This document shows, in pieces, positions 37,440-49,377 of a stretch of 64,000 nt of DNA. Location of the stretch: assembly GCA_001600635.1 (NCBI GenBank), contig BCKL01000003.1, forward strand, positions 1,406,928-1,470,927, in the 5' to 3' direction. Below the pieces are notes generated by a model, which ran no database searches, was not told the origin of the DNA, and saw only the letters and a list, made by a program, of their open reading frames with translations. Numbering within the stretch: position 1 is the stretch's first letter; every line of letters starts with the position of its first letter. The translations under genes were made by a program, and so were the position numbers. This DNA comes from Leucosporidium creatinivorum. Its lineage: Eukaryota; Basidiomycota; Microbotryomycetes; Leucosporidiales; Leucosporidiaceae.

Positions 37440-40400
37440 ATGGTCCCGGCCGTAGCTACCAGCAGCTCATCCCTCGGCGGGCTCTTGAATCGTGTCTCCA
37501 TAGGAGGAGGAACAGGCGGAGGAGCTAGTTGGGACGCGTTTCGACACCGGCGAGGGAGCGACGGTCCTCCAGCTGCAGCGGCAGCTCCGCCTGTACCACA
37601 ACCGCAACCTCCCGTCAACGGGATCCCTTCAGGCGTCACCACTCCCGCCAGCGCCGAGTCGACGGGCGCCGTCGCCGCTCCTCACCGCGGAGACTCGGCG
37701 GCGACGATGGCAGCTCCACCTTCGGCCTCCGTAGCCAGCAATCCAGGTCGCGCCTTTCCTCCGCCATTGGAACCGAGGAGCTACACCATTCTCAAGGAAG
37801 TCGGCGATGGATCGTTTGGCACCGTCTGGCTCGCCGACTGGCATTCGCCCTTGCAGCTGCCGCCGGGCACGCTCCCTCCGGGGCCGAGCAGTCGACCAGA
37901 GTACAAGGGCAAGAAGCTGGTGGCGGTCAAGAGGATGAAGAAGCCGTTTGAGGGAGGTTGGGCCGAGTGTCTGCAGCTCAAGGAGCTCAAGGTGCGTTTT
38001 CCCGTTCGCAGGCCGAGCAGCCGATGCTAAGGGCGTGGAGCTGCTCTTCACGCGAGGAGCACGAGAGGCTGATCGACATCTCTCTTCGATACAACAGTCG
38101 CTTCAACAGATCCCGATGCACAGCAACATCATCCCCCTCTACGACGCCTTCCTCCTCCCCTCCACCAAAGAGCTCTACTTTGTGTTCGAATGTATGGAAG
38201 GCAACCTCTTTCAGCTCACCAAATCGCGCAAAGGACGACCCCTCGCCTCGGGCCTCATCGCCTCCATCTTTTACCAAATCCTCGCCGGCTTGGACCACAT
38301 CCACTCGGCCGGCTACTTTCACCGCGACATGAAGCCCGAGAACCTCCTCATCACCACCACCGGCCTCGCCGACTACCCTGCCTCCTCACTCTACGCCCTC
38401 CCCGGTACACCACCGGAAAAGGACGTCGTCGTGACCGTCAAGCTCGCCGATTTCGGCCTCGCTCGCGAGACGAACAGTCGGCCGCCCTACACCGAATACG
38501 TCTCGACTCGCTGGTATCGCGCGCCCGAGGTGCTGTTGAGGTCGCGGGAGTACTCGAATCCGGTGGACATGTGGGCGCTAGGGACGATCATGGTCGAGAT
38601 CCTCACCCTCAAGCCGCTGTTCCCCGGCGAGAACGAGGTGGAGCAGGTGTTCAAGATCTGTGAGGTGTTGGGCGATCCTTGTGCGGATTATGGGGTCGAT
38701 AGTCGAGGGAGGATACGAGGGGGAGGAGATTGGCCCAAGGGCATTAGGATGGCGAGGGCCGTTGGTTTTGCCTTTCCCAAGGTTCGTCGTTTCGCTCTCT
38801 TCTCGTCTCGGAGTCTCGCTGACCCTCTCTCGCTTACGCAGATCCCACCAAAAACATTCCAAACCATGTTCGACCAAAATACGGTCCCCATCCAGCTCAT
38901 CGACTGCATCGCCGACTGCCTCCGCTACAACCCTCGAGATCGCCTCACGCCGAAGGAGTGCCTCGACTCTGCCTATTTCCGCGAGGTCGCCTACCGCTAC
39001 GCACCTTATCGTCCTGCATCTGTTCGCACCACTCCTTCCACTTCCTCCTCCTCCTCACCGCACGGCACCCATCGCAACAGCTTGGCCCTCTCCATCAGCA
39101 CCGCCGCCTCCTCCCACGCACCGCCGATGCCTTCTCCTCGCGAGGTCCCTCCGTCGCACAGCAACCGCGATTCAGGTCATGTCCAACCTCCCTTCCGCCC
39201 TCAACTCCCCGGCCAGCAACTTCCTCCCGCCAACGGCTTCCCCTACCCCGACTCGGCCTCTGCCTCGCCAGCCAACCCTCGACAAAACTCAGACACCTCT
39301 ATGGTCTCGGGCATGTCGGGCTACGCCATGCACGTCAACCCACCACCAGGAGAGGACGGCTCGTACGACTCGCCGATGGCTTCGTTCCCCGAGAGCGTCA
39401 GCCAGTCGACCTCGCCCACGCCGAGCTCGGTTTGGAACGGTCAGGTCGATCCTTCGTGGGGCGCTCAGCAGCCGAGAGCACCACCAGTCTTTGGTGCTCC
39501 GGTCGGAGGAGGTCGTCGTGGATCGTTCAGTGGATCTATCGCCCCTTCCCTCGCGCCTTCGACCTTCTACGACGGCTCGGTCTACGAGGGAGTTCCGTCG
39601 AACCGAGCTCCGTCGGTCATGTCCTTCCCCTTCGGCAACCTCGACAACGGCTCTCCCACCTTCGACGAGTCGCCTACGATGGGCAACACCGGAGGCTTCG
39701 ATCCGCAAGCTTCGTCGAGTCAGCAGCAACTCCCTCCCGCCAGTCTCGCTCCTCCGGCGCCATCCGTCAAGTCGGGTCGATGGGGAGGATTCGGCAAGGC
39801 CTTCTCTTCCAACAATTCGCACGCTCCCGTCGCCTCAACCAGCGCCTCGCCGATGCTCCCTCAGACGAGCCAGAACCCTCTCAAGCGGACGCCTTCCAAC
39901 GCTTCGCAGAGGGAGCAGCAGCAGCAGCAGCAGCAACCGGCCGACGTCGAGATGCCTCGAGCTCCCCTCGATCCGAAGAAGGCCAAGAAGGAGGCCAAGG
40001 AAGCCGAGAAGGCCAGGCGCGATGCCCTGCAGCAGGCGCAGAGGGAGCGCGCTCGTGCCGTCATGAAGAAGAAGAACCAGCTCGCCGAGGCGGCCGACCC
40101 GCTCAACAACTTCAGCAACCAGACGAGGCAGGCGCCGGTGGACAAAGGCAAGCATCGCGCGGCGGATCAGCGGTCGTTAGCGCCCTCCTCGGCGTCGATC
40201 GTCAATGCGCAGATGCCGAGGATCGTGGAGGATACGTCGAGGCTGCATGTGTCGGACATGCGACACAAGGCGCGTCGCAGGGATGTGGACGACGATGTGC
40301 ACTCGGTCTCGAGCAACGAGACGGGTCATTCGTCCCATCGCGGTCGGCCGTTTTCCGTCTCGGGCATCTCCATCTCCTCGGTCGCTACTTCGGCGTCCGA

Positions 40401-41007
40401 CCCCGAACGTCGCTCGCAACATACCTACGACGTTACGCCTCAGCGCGTACCCTCTCTCTCGTCCATCACGTCCTCCTCCTCTCGGCCTTATCACCACCAA
40501 AGCGGCTTCCGACACCACGTCCCTCCTCCCTCCACCGGTCACTCCTCACTCGACCACTCCCTCATCGCCAACATGCAAGGTCTCGCCACCTCCAACGACG
40601 GTCTACGCTCCCCCTCCGCTCGTTCCGAGCGCTCCGACTCGCGAGGAGCCCGAGCTTCCTCCCCCCGAGACTCGCATTCACATCACGAGCAACAGCGCTA
40701 CTCGCCCTACCCCTTCCCCAACGGCACATCTTCCTCCTCAAACCGTTCGCCCGGCCCCCAACTCCCCCCAATCACCAATTTCGACCCCAGCCAGTACCGA
40801 ACGAAATCGAGCGCCGCGAGCGTCGCTTCCTTCCGTTCGACGCCTTCGACCCTCCCCTCCTACCTCGGCAGACCGTCGATGGAGAACCCTGCGGCGGCGA
40901 TTGGGGGACAGCTGCCGCCGGGGAGGCAGTATGCGTTGAATGACTCGGTCGGCAAGCTGTCGGGAGGGTCGACGTTCCCTTCGCCACCGCCGCCGCCCAA
41001 CTCGTAG
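37440..41007 (+). CDS. MAK/RCK-family Ser/Thr kinase (Ime2/Crk1-like)
   Basis: Kinases of this CMGC branch act in meiosis entry, mating and morphogenesis (yeast Ime2, Ustilago Crk1). Three exons (37440-37991, 38098-38781, 38842-41007) give 1,133 aa. An Ala/Pro-rich N-terminus of ~117 residues precedes the kinase domain at about 118-470. Its motifs are YTILKEVGDGSFGTVWLA, VAVKRMKKPF, SNIIPLYDAFLLPSTKELYF, FHRDMKPENLLIT, VKLADFGLARE and the MAP-kinase-like activation motif TEYVSTRWYRAPEVLL. The final ~660 residues are Ser/Pro/Gln-rich and disordered, with a Gln run and a Lys/Ala-rich coiled coil (KKAKKEAKEAEKARRDAL). The Thr-x-Tyr loop implies dual phosphorylation by an upstream CDK-activating-type kinase, as known for the family. 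The insertions around the ATP-binding lobe (HSPLQLPPGTLPPGPSS) lengthen the domain. Confidence 0.9.
39916..39939 (+). repeat. CAG repeat encoding polyGln in MAK kinase tail
   Basis: Seven CAG codons followed by CAA encode eight consecutive Gln residues. The array is in frame and lies in the disordered tail, so it is a typical slippage microsatellite. Confidence 0.9.
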
Positions 41008-41379
41008 GGTTGGGATGAACCATAGCTCGGGCTCTCTATTCGCTTGTTCTCTCCCTCCTCTCTCATTATCCTCCTCTACATTAGAACTCTTCCACCCTCC
41101 CTTCTTCGTTCCCTCCTCCGCCCATTTTCAGTGTACCCTCATTACCCCCAACACTTCTCTTCGCGGTGACTCTCGTTCACTCGCCTAGCAGCTGCAACTT
41201 CATTGTCGTTACAAACAGATCCTAGTGAGAGCCAACAGCCGAGCAGAGCCCAGCGCCGAGAGAGCTTCAATTCGAAGTAAGAAAAGAATTGCGAGTAAGA
41301 ACCGAGTAACAAACTTGGTCGCGCCCTCCAGCGCCCGAGGTCTCTCTCCTCCAACCCGCTCCGCCTCTTTCGCTCGAAG
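41008..41379 (+). other. Spacer between MAK kinase and NUP192
   Basis: These 372 bases hold the kinase 3' UTR and the NUP192 promoter. The sequence near 41270-41310 is AT-richer (aagtaagaaaagaattgcg). No gene is seen. Confidence 0.4.
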
Positions 41380-44300
41380 ATGGCGCTGGCGATGGATCGC
41401 TTTGAGCGACTACACTCGTTCTTGGAGGACATTCTCGCCAACCCTCAGGACGACCCTGCGACCGTCTCGAAACTGCAGCTCAAGCTAGAGCGAGCTCGAC
41501 CTCTCTTCCTCGCCTTGCTCGACACTCCACCAAAAGATCCTAAAGAACGGCAGCAGCTCGAAAAGGGTGAGTTGTAGCTTCATATCACGACTAGCAGCTT
41601 CTGTCGAGCTGCAGTACAGAGCCCAGAGCTGAATCGTCACTTCTCTCTCGCCCGCTTGTTGTGTGAGCAGGCAGCTTCACCTACGTCGTCACGGGCACGA
41701 CCTACTCGGCTGGCCCAGCGCTCGCCAAAGAGATCCTCTTCCTCTCGGATGCCATCAACGCCTCGGAGGACTTCTCCGCCTCGCTGGTCTCGTACGGCAT
41801 CAACGCCAAACCTCGCAGCGGCCTAGGGCGCGCAGAGAGCGGCCTCGTCGTCTTCCTCGACGAGCGGGCGGCTCTCATTCAGAGTCTGCAGGCCATTTGG
41901 CGGGGAGCGCTCTCGGCCGACGAGCGACTGGCTGCCTCGGGCATTCAGCGCGTGTTGGAGAAGGAGACGGAGGAGCTCACGAGGGGCAAGGGCGCCGAGG
42001 TGGTCATCGACCCTGCTACCAAGCGTAAGGGAACGTGGATCGAAAAGATTATCGACTCGTTGGACAAGTGCAAGAAGCAGGCCGACTCGCTTCGCAGCTC
42101 GTTGCGCCAACCGGTTCCTTCCAACGCGCTCGCGACGACCGCTTCCCTCCACGGCGCCTCCTTCTCCGATGAGACGACACAGATGCGCATCCAACGCTTC
42201 GAGGAGGAGCGCCGCTCGTTGGGCCAATTGCTCTTCCTCATCGGCGCAGGACGACACATGGCCAAGAGCGACATTCAACTCCTCCTTCGCCAGCTCAGCC
42301 AGGCTCCCTCCACCGACAGCGCCGTCGTCTACATCCTCATCTCCCTCCTCGCCGCCCTCGATGTCTCGGACCCCGCCGCCGCTCAGCAGCTCTACCCTCT
42401 CTTCTCCGACTCCTCCTTCGTCAACACGGTCACGCAAACTCTCGCCGGCAACTGGACCGTACCGCACCTCAAGGCCACCATTCAACTCCAATGGGCTACC
42501 TTCCTCGATACCGCCGCCAAGTACGTCGCCAACTTTGAAACGGATGGCGGAGAGCTGGTTGATACGCTCGTCGGCGAGGCCATCGACGCTGGAGTCTTTG
42601 CCTTCCTCGGCAAGGCGGTACTTCGGTACAAGTGGGACGCGGAGCTCGAAGGCGTGTGGAAGAGCCTCGGAGGCGAGATCGCACCGCTGGGAGGAGAGGT
42701 GCCCGTCGACGCCTGGTTCCAGGAGTACGTGACCGAGCAGCTCGAGATCCTCGTCCTGGACGTCATTACGAGCAAGTTCACCGCTCTGCGCAAGCTGAGG
42801 AATAGGGAGGAGGACGTCGTTGCCAGCTCGCATCGTGGAGGAGGGCACCGAGCTGCCAGGGGAGCGCAGGACGACCGGCCGCTCGAGGTCAGGCATGATC
42901 TCGAGGCCTTCTTCATCCTCATCGCCACCATCTACCGCGGCGCCCCCGACAATGGCCTCAAGTTTTGGGAGGAGGTCGTGATCGACGACCACTCGACTTC
43001 GCCGCCCAACCCCATCACCGCCAAGCTCTCCTCCTTCCTTCGCTGGGGCGCCGAGTGCCGCTCGTCGGGCATGAAGCGCGCCTACTACGAGATGGTCGCT
43101 TCCCTCGCCTCGGGACCTCGCAGCGCAACATACGCTCATGAGCTCCTCGCTGCCTCGAGCGGATCCCTCGACCACAACGGCGCTTCCGCTGCCGCCTTCT
43201 CCTGGTCCACCCTCTTCGGCGCCCTCCGCTACTACCTCGACAACCTTCCCACCGTTGAGGCTGTCCTCGAGAGTGGGCTTGACTCGGCATCAGCGCAAGG
43301 AGGCATTCCGCCCGAGGAGAGCCCCCTCCTCCAATCCTTCGTCCGAGTCCTTCGCCAAGTCGTCGCCTTCTCCGACGTCGCTCGCGCCACTCTGTACGAC
43401 AACCAGACCCACCGACCTGTAGCCGTCCTCTTCGGTCTGCTCGGTCGCAACATCGACCTCGACCTCAAGGCGACTCTGCTCGGCACTATCGCTGCCTTCT
43501 CGCGCCCAGGAGGAACGACTGGAGTCGACGTCGCGAGGAGGACTTGGACTGCTCTCGAGCTGAGTCAGATCCTGCCGACGCATGCGCCGATGGACTCAAG
43601 GAATGGAGCAGGACTCGCCACCAGCCACGGCATCTTCAGCGGACCAGGACAACTCGCCGTGCAGGGAGGCATCCTCACCGAGCTCGTGCAGGTGGAAGGA
43701 CCGGGAGGAAGGTACCCTCAGTCGACCGCCTTCGTCGAGCTCCTCAACACCCTCATCCACGTCCCTTCGACCATCGAGCCCATCCGGCGCGGCATCGAGA
43801 TCGACACTCAGACGATTCCCGACAATCTCGGCGCGCCTCAGCGTGCTCCCGGCGTCGACCCCTACGTCAAGTTCGTCATCGAAGACGTGCTCCTCAAGGC
43901 TGGAGAGAGGGACTACCATGACCCTAGGGAGCGATGGGCCGTCACCGACGTCTGCCTCGAGTTTGTCGAGAAGTCGCTCGTCAGCTTCGACCTGGGCCCC
44001 TTCCTCGCTTGGGCAGCCGTCGGAGGCCAACGCGCCGCCAGCGCACCCACGTCGCCTCTCACCCAACTCCTCCTCCACCCCGGCTTCGACCTCCTCGCTC
44101 GCATCCTCAGCGCCTCCCCTCTCCTCGAGAACGTCTTCACCATCATCACCGCCGGCCTCGAGTCGATTCGCAACAACCTCGCTGGCACTCCCCTCTTCAC
44201 CAGCTGCATGCTCCGCTGCATGCGCATCCTCCGCCGCACGTTCGAGCTCCAGGCTCCCTTCCTCGAGGTCGTCCTTCCCTCTCTCGCCGAGAGCACCCTC

Positions 44301-47300
44301 CCCATCCCCCAGGACAAGCTCAACCGCCTCAAGAGCGTCGTTCCCGTCGACCAGTCGCTCCTCTACCATTCGGAGGCCGTCGTCCAGATCGCGCTGCTCA
44401 TCAGCTGCACCGAGGAGGACGAAATCGCCCTCCTCGCCGTCCAAATCCTCGCCGTCATCGCCGAATCGCCCTTCTTCGATGTCGTCCAGAAGTTCCCCGA
44501 GCAGTCGCGCGTCAAGCTCAACCGTCTCGTAGGACTCCTCCAGGCTTCGTCCGAGACGCTGAGGATCCTCGACGGCGTCACTATGCGCTTGGAGGAGGAC
44601 GTCCCCGAGTCGGATCTCGATCTCGGCGAGTGGGATGGCCCTCACGGCGAGGCGTCGGGAAGCATTCGCCAGGCGATCAAGTCGGCCATCCTCGATTTGC
44701 TGCTGCAGAGCACTCAGCCTGGACGCCCAGGACCCAATATCGCCCATCTCCTGCTCGGCTTCAACGTCCAAGGACGCCCCGACGACATGGAGATTGAGGA
44801 TCCCGAGGCCGCCGACACGCAGAAGACCAGTCTGCACGCCATCCTCGATTTGCTCGCTGAGAACGTCTCCTCGAGCGCGGACGTTGACGTTCAGGTGAGC
44901 TTCGCCCGCTCTTGCCCTTCGCGCTCTCCGCTGACCTCTGTTCTCTCACAGCTCTCCATCCTCGCTCGTCACCCCACCTTTGCCGCCAAGTGCTACCGAC
45001 TCGTTCGCCAGCTTTGCCTGCACAAGTACACTTCGGCCGTCCTCTCCCGCTACCTCCGCAACCGCGAGAAGTTCTTCCTCACCCAAACTCTCGCCCTGCC
45101 CTTTTCCGTCCCCGCCGCTTCGCAAGGAGCGCTCGGCGCCGTTCAGTACTCGGATCGTCGACAGGTCGTCACCTCCAGCTCGGCCGTCTGTGCCATCCTC
45201 CAGTCCGAGGCATGGCTCCTCGAGTCCACCGCCCTCGAGCTCAACGTCCTCGCTGCTGGCAACGACACTCGCCGCGAGGTCGAGCTCGTCGGTGCGCTGT
45301 TCGAAAACCCTACGATGGCAACGGCCGAGGACGTACCCGCCTACTTCGACCAGGGTGGGCTCGAACAGGCTCTCCCTCGAATGCTCGAGATCTTCCATTC
45401 GTTCGACTTTGCCTGGGAGGACTCCATCCAGCCCAACGACTACCGCCTTGACTTCTTCGCCGAGCTCAAGTTTGACTCGTGCCTCAAGACCGACACCACC
45501 GGCTGCGAGGTCTACGACTTTGGCGCCCTCCTTTCGCTTCTCGGCGCCGCACGTCGCGAGCTGCAGAACCGCGGGGTGCTCAACACTCAGGCGCAGCAGG
45601 AGGAGGCCAAGAAGGAGACTCGCGCCATCGTCGAGACGCTCGTCATCGAGAACCACCGTCGGGAGATCCAGTTCGCTCGCTTCCACGCTCTCCGCGCCTG
45701 GCGCAGCCTCCTCGACATTACCCTCACCAAGGCGTTCCACCTCCTCCCCGCCGAAGGTCGCCACTCTCTCCTCCTCGACCTCATGTCGTCCATCCTCCCT
45801 CCCCTCGCCGCTCAAGAGACCGACCAGGCCATCAGCGAGCTGCTCAGCGGCGCCGCCGTCCTCCTCATGACCAAGCTCCGTGACGAAGGCATTCGCGTCG
45901 TCTTCCTTGAGTCGGCCGACTCGGTGCAGTCTGTCTCCCCCGAGCGTCTACACGCCGTCCTCCGCGCCATTCTCCAAGCCATCCTCCAGCCTGGCGTCTC
46001 CCCCGTCGTTCGCGGCAACCTCTACGCCGTCCTCCTCAACTACATCCAGTACTCGTCCAAGATGGCTTCCCTCTCTCCCGCCCTCGCTCGTAACCTCCCC
46101 GCTGGATCGACTACCGGAGACGACTCGATGTCGGTGGCCGGCGACGACCTCATCTCCCTCGACGGCGCCTCCACCGTCGGCGGCACTCGTCGCTCGTCGA
46201 GGAAGAATGCGCTCGAGTCGGGCAACTTCGCCGTCTTACAATCGGCCATCGATCGTCTACTCCCAGTGATCTGCAGGGATGCAGCGGTCGGCCACGAGGT
46301 GTGGAGGACAGTCGCCTTCACCGCGCTTGACGCTCTCGTCATGGTCGCCGAACAAGGAAGGGCCGTCGGCAAGGTCCTCAGCATCCTCACCAAGCAGGGC
46401 TACCTCCAGAGCTTTGTCGCATCGCTCAAGGACGCCGAGGCGGATCTGCAAGAGGCGCTCAAGCCCGATCCTGGTGAGTTCCGAGCCGGCTCGGCTTCAT
46501 TGCGCGCTCGCTGACCTTACGCCTCCTCCGTAGAATCGCTCAACGCTCTCTACATTTACGAGGCGCAGATGTCGTTCCTCACAAGGCTGGCGTCGACTCG
46601 CGAGGGAGCCGAGAAGCTCATGAACGTCGAGCTGCTGAGTCGGCTGGCAGAGTGTGACTACCTCGGCGCAAGGCCGTTGGAAGAGGCTGCACCAATGGGT
46701 GAGCTATCAATGCTCTCTCCCTGCGTGCTGTTCGAGCTGACCTCTCGCACCTCCGCAGACTTCGACGGCTTCCTTCCGCCCGCTACTGAGCGTCATCACC
46801 AGCTCCTTCTTCCCGCGCTACAGCTCGTCGTCGGCGTTCTCGTCTCGTTCGGCTCAGACACTGCTGTCGCTACTCGCCAGGTATGTACCCTCTTTCGCTC
46901 CGACTTGACCCACGCTGACTCGTCTCCTCCCAGGCCACCGCTTTCGTCGGAGGCCAGCGCGAGAACCTCCTCATCGCCCTCAAGGACTGCGCAACTACTC
47001 AGACCGTCTACTCGCTGCGGGAAGCGCACCTCATCGTGACCATGCTTGGCTTCATCCTGCCCTCGGTCGCCGAGGAGGACTTGGTGCGTTTACTTCTCCT
47101 TCGCCGAACGAACCCCGCTGACCTAATCTTACCGCAGACCACACTATCGTCCTTCGGCGGCCTGCATGCGGCTCTTCTCGGTCTCTCCGCTAAGATCTGC
47201 GGTCCTCAAGACTGGGTCGCCAAGGTTCTGCCATCAAGCGACGTCGAGCGGGAGGAGGATCAGACTCTAGTTCTCGGTGCGCTTGCTCACTCCGTCTTGT

Positions 47301-48362
47301 CTAAACGAAGCTGACTTCTTTCGTCCCACAGCCCTTCGCAACAACGGCACCATCTTCACCGAGAAGGTCGAGGGCCTCGTCGAATCGCTCGAGGCTGCCA
47401 TCCTCACCTACCAGACGGTCGCTACACGCAAGCAGGCTGCCAGCAACGCCTTCCGCCCGGTGCTCCTCCCTGCTCTCAAGATCCAGGAGAACTGTGAGTG
47501 TTCGTCCAGACTCTCATACAGATCTGGAAGCTGACGACTCGGCATCTAACAGCACCCACCCTCGGTTCGGCTGGCGCCTACCTGCGCGACACCGCCAAGG
47601 TGCTTGCATACAGGCTCTCGGATGCGACCAAGCTCGCTGGCTTCCTCGACAACTTTGAGGCGACGCCGTTGGAGGAGATTGAGGAGGTGAGCTCGCTTCC
47701 GTTCCGCCAGCTCGGCATGGAGAGCTCGCTGACTCGCTTCTCGTCTACAGGCCTTCGCTTTCCCCGAAGAGGATGGACTCGAGGCTGGCGATCGTCGGAA
47801 CCGCGTGCTGCAAGAGCTGCAGGCGCTGCACACCAAGTACCGCCTTCAGGTCACCTCATCCCTCCGTGCGTTGCTCTTCCTTCGTCCATCTCCTCCGCCT
47901 CTCTGACTTCTCACTACTCCAAATACAACAGACCTGCTCGAATTGTCCCTCCTCCTCTACTTCCGCCACATCGCCTTCTTCCTCGACCCCGAGCGCGCCG
48001 AGCAGGAAGCAACTTCGGCTCGCCCTGAGTTTGGCCTTGGCCTCGCCGAGAGTCTGCGTGCGACAACACGATCAAGTCATGGACTACATTCTGGTGGTAG
48101 CATCTCTGCGTTCGACCTACCGGCGTTGCGCGAGGGATTGGCCAACGATTTCGAGTCGGTCGCCGAGAGGTTGGTCGAGCTGCCGATTGTGAGTCCTTGG
48201 TCGCCTGTCTCGGTCAAGATCTGGATAGTGGGATTTGTTTGCTAACCTTTCGCTTGACAACAGACCCAGAAGAGTGCAGGATCCAACTTTCGGGCGAGGG
48301 AGGCGTACATCGGACTGGTCGTTCGGAGGTTGCAGGAATTGCTACTGCTGGGGCAGGAGTAG
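41380..48362 (+). CDS. NUP192: Nucleoporin Nup192 (Nup205 family)
   Basis: This large alpha-solenoid scaffold belongs to the inner ring of the nuclear pore. Twelve exons (41380-41566, 41671-44894, 44952-46473, 46534-46698, 46759-46880, 46934-47083, 47138-47276, 47332-47493, 47553-47686, 47751-47865, 47932-48188, 48264-48362) sum to 2,092 codons including stop, with all phases closing. Length of 2,091 aa is near that of other Nup205-type proteins, longer than yeast Nup192. Diagnostic stretches are LVSYGINAKPRSGLGRAESG and VVFLDERAALIQSLQAIWRG near the N-terminus, AESGL-type loops, and CLEFVEKSLVSFDLGPFLAW. Then come DYRLDFFAELKFDS and QGYLQSFVASLKDAEADLQ. The rest is repeated amphipathic helices without catalytic motifs. 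Introns cluster in the 3' third, while exon 2 alone is 3.2 kb. Long antisense open frames inside it are codon-bias shadows. Confidence 0.95.
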
Positions 48363-48581
48363 GAGGTAGATGTCTAATTGCAAAACTAGCTGTTATATCC
48401 ACTCTTCGCTGCCAAGCTAGCAGATTAAATTGGCGAGATGGATTTCGCGCGTCGACGTCGAACGCGAAATGAGATTTCGTTGGCGTCTTTTGCCTTCCTC
48501 CTCATCGTTCTTCGTCGCCTCTCGACTCCCCGGCACCTCCTCTACACTTCTACATCACTACTCAGCCACCTACAGCTCACC

Positions 48582-49151
48582 ATGGTCCCCCAGCCTGTGT
48601 GGAACGAGCGCCCCGCCAATCCCCTTCTTACAGCGGATCCAGCGACGCACACCAACCCCGAGACACCGGCCCCGCCCCTCCCCTTCCTCAAGAACACCAG
48701 TGGTCGCTTCTGGAAGCAGCCTCACAACGCTACAGCCCGCGCCCACGCAGGGAAGAAGACCAAGGAGCAGGCGAGCAACGCATTCTCGAAGAGGGAGGAG
48801 ATCAGGAAGCGCGATGCTGCCGTCAAGCAACTTGAGAAGTGCGTATTGTCAGGCAGCAGGAGCATTGAGAGCTGTGCTGACGCCAATCGCCTCGCAGAGA
48901 CCTTAAGCTCGAGATTACGGAGGAGCGTGCTCGCAAGCGCACCATAACAGCAGAAAGGCAGCAGAAGCAAGCTGAGAAGTTGAGGCTCGAGGAGATGGCC
49001 AAGCGGGTGAGTCCCGGGCCGCTGTGGGAGACCTGCCCCGAGTCCCGAGCGCCGAGCTGACCGAATTATGTTCTCTCCTGCTTAGATGGGAGCCAAGAAG
49101 CTACAGCGCATGGCGAAGCGTCTGGGCCGCACGAAGAAGGTGGCACACTGA
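48582..49151 (+). CDS. CGR1: rRNA-processing protein Cgr1
   Basis: This small basic nucleolar protein acts in 60S subunit assembly and pre-rRNA processing. Three exons (48582-48838, 48898-49006, 49086-49151) give 143 aa with closing phases. The C-terminal two thirds are a charged helix typical of the Cgr1 family: SGRFWKQPHNATARAHAG, SNAFSKREEIRKRDAAVKQL, EITEERARKRTITAERQQKQ, EEMAKRMGAKKLQRMAKRLG and the ending RTKKVAH. The ATG has a good CACCATGG context and directly follows a CTACAG, so a leader intron acceptor is likely. It starts about 220 bp after the NUP192 stop on the same strand. Confidence 0.92.
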
Positions 49152-49377
49152 GGGAGCGTCTCGTCTTGTTGTAAGGTATCCTCGGTCGCGCCTGACCCTC
49201 GGCGACGTGAGACGAGAACGGCAAGTGGAGCTCCAGGTTCAGACCACTTTCTCTTTCTCCCTTCTACCACATTCTCTCCTCGTTACGCTTCATCAACTGC
49301 TATCTCACAACTTTCCTCGCCTCACTCTCCCGCCCCGTCCGCCGCCGCCGCCGACACCTCCCCTCCCCCCTCGAAGG

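Noticed and set aside
38958-40943. 661-aa alternative plus-strand frame
   Set aside because: It overlaps the MAK kinase exon in another frame. The kinase frame carries the conserved C-terminal end of the kinase domain and canonical splicing.
41823-43175. 450-aa minus-strand open frame within NUP192
   Set aside because: It mirrors the strongly biased NUP192 coding strand; its translation is compositionally skewed and has no splice partners.
43596-44837. 413-aa minus-strand open frame within NUP192
   Set aside because: Same reason: a codon-bias shadow of a long real exon.
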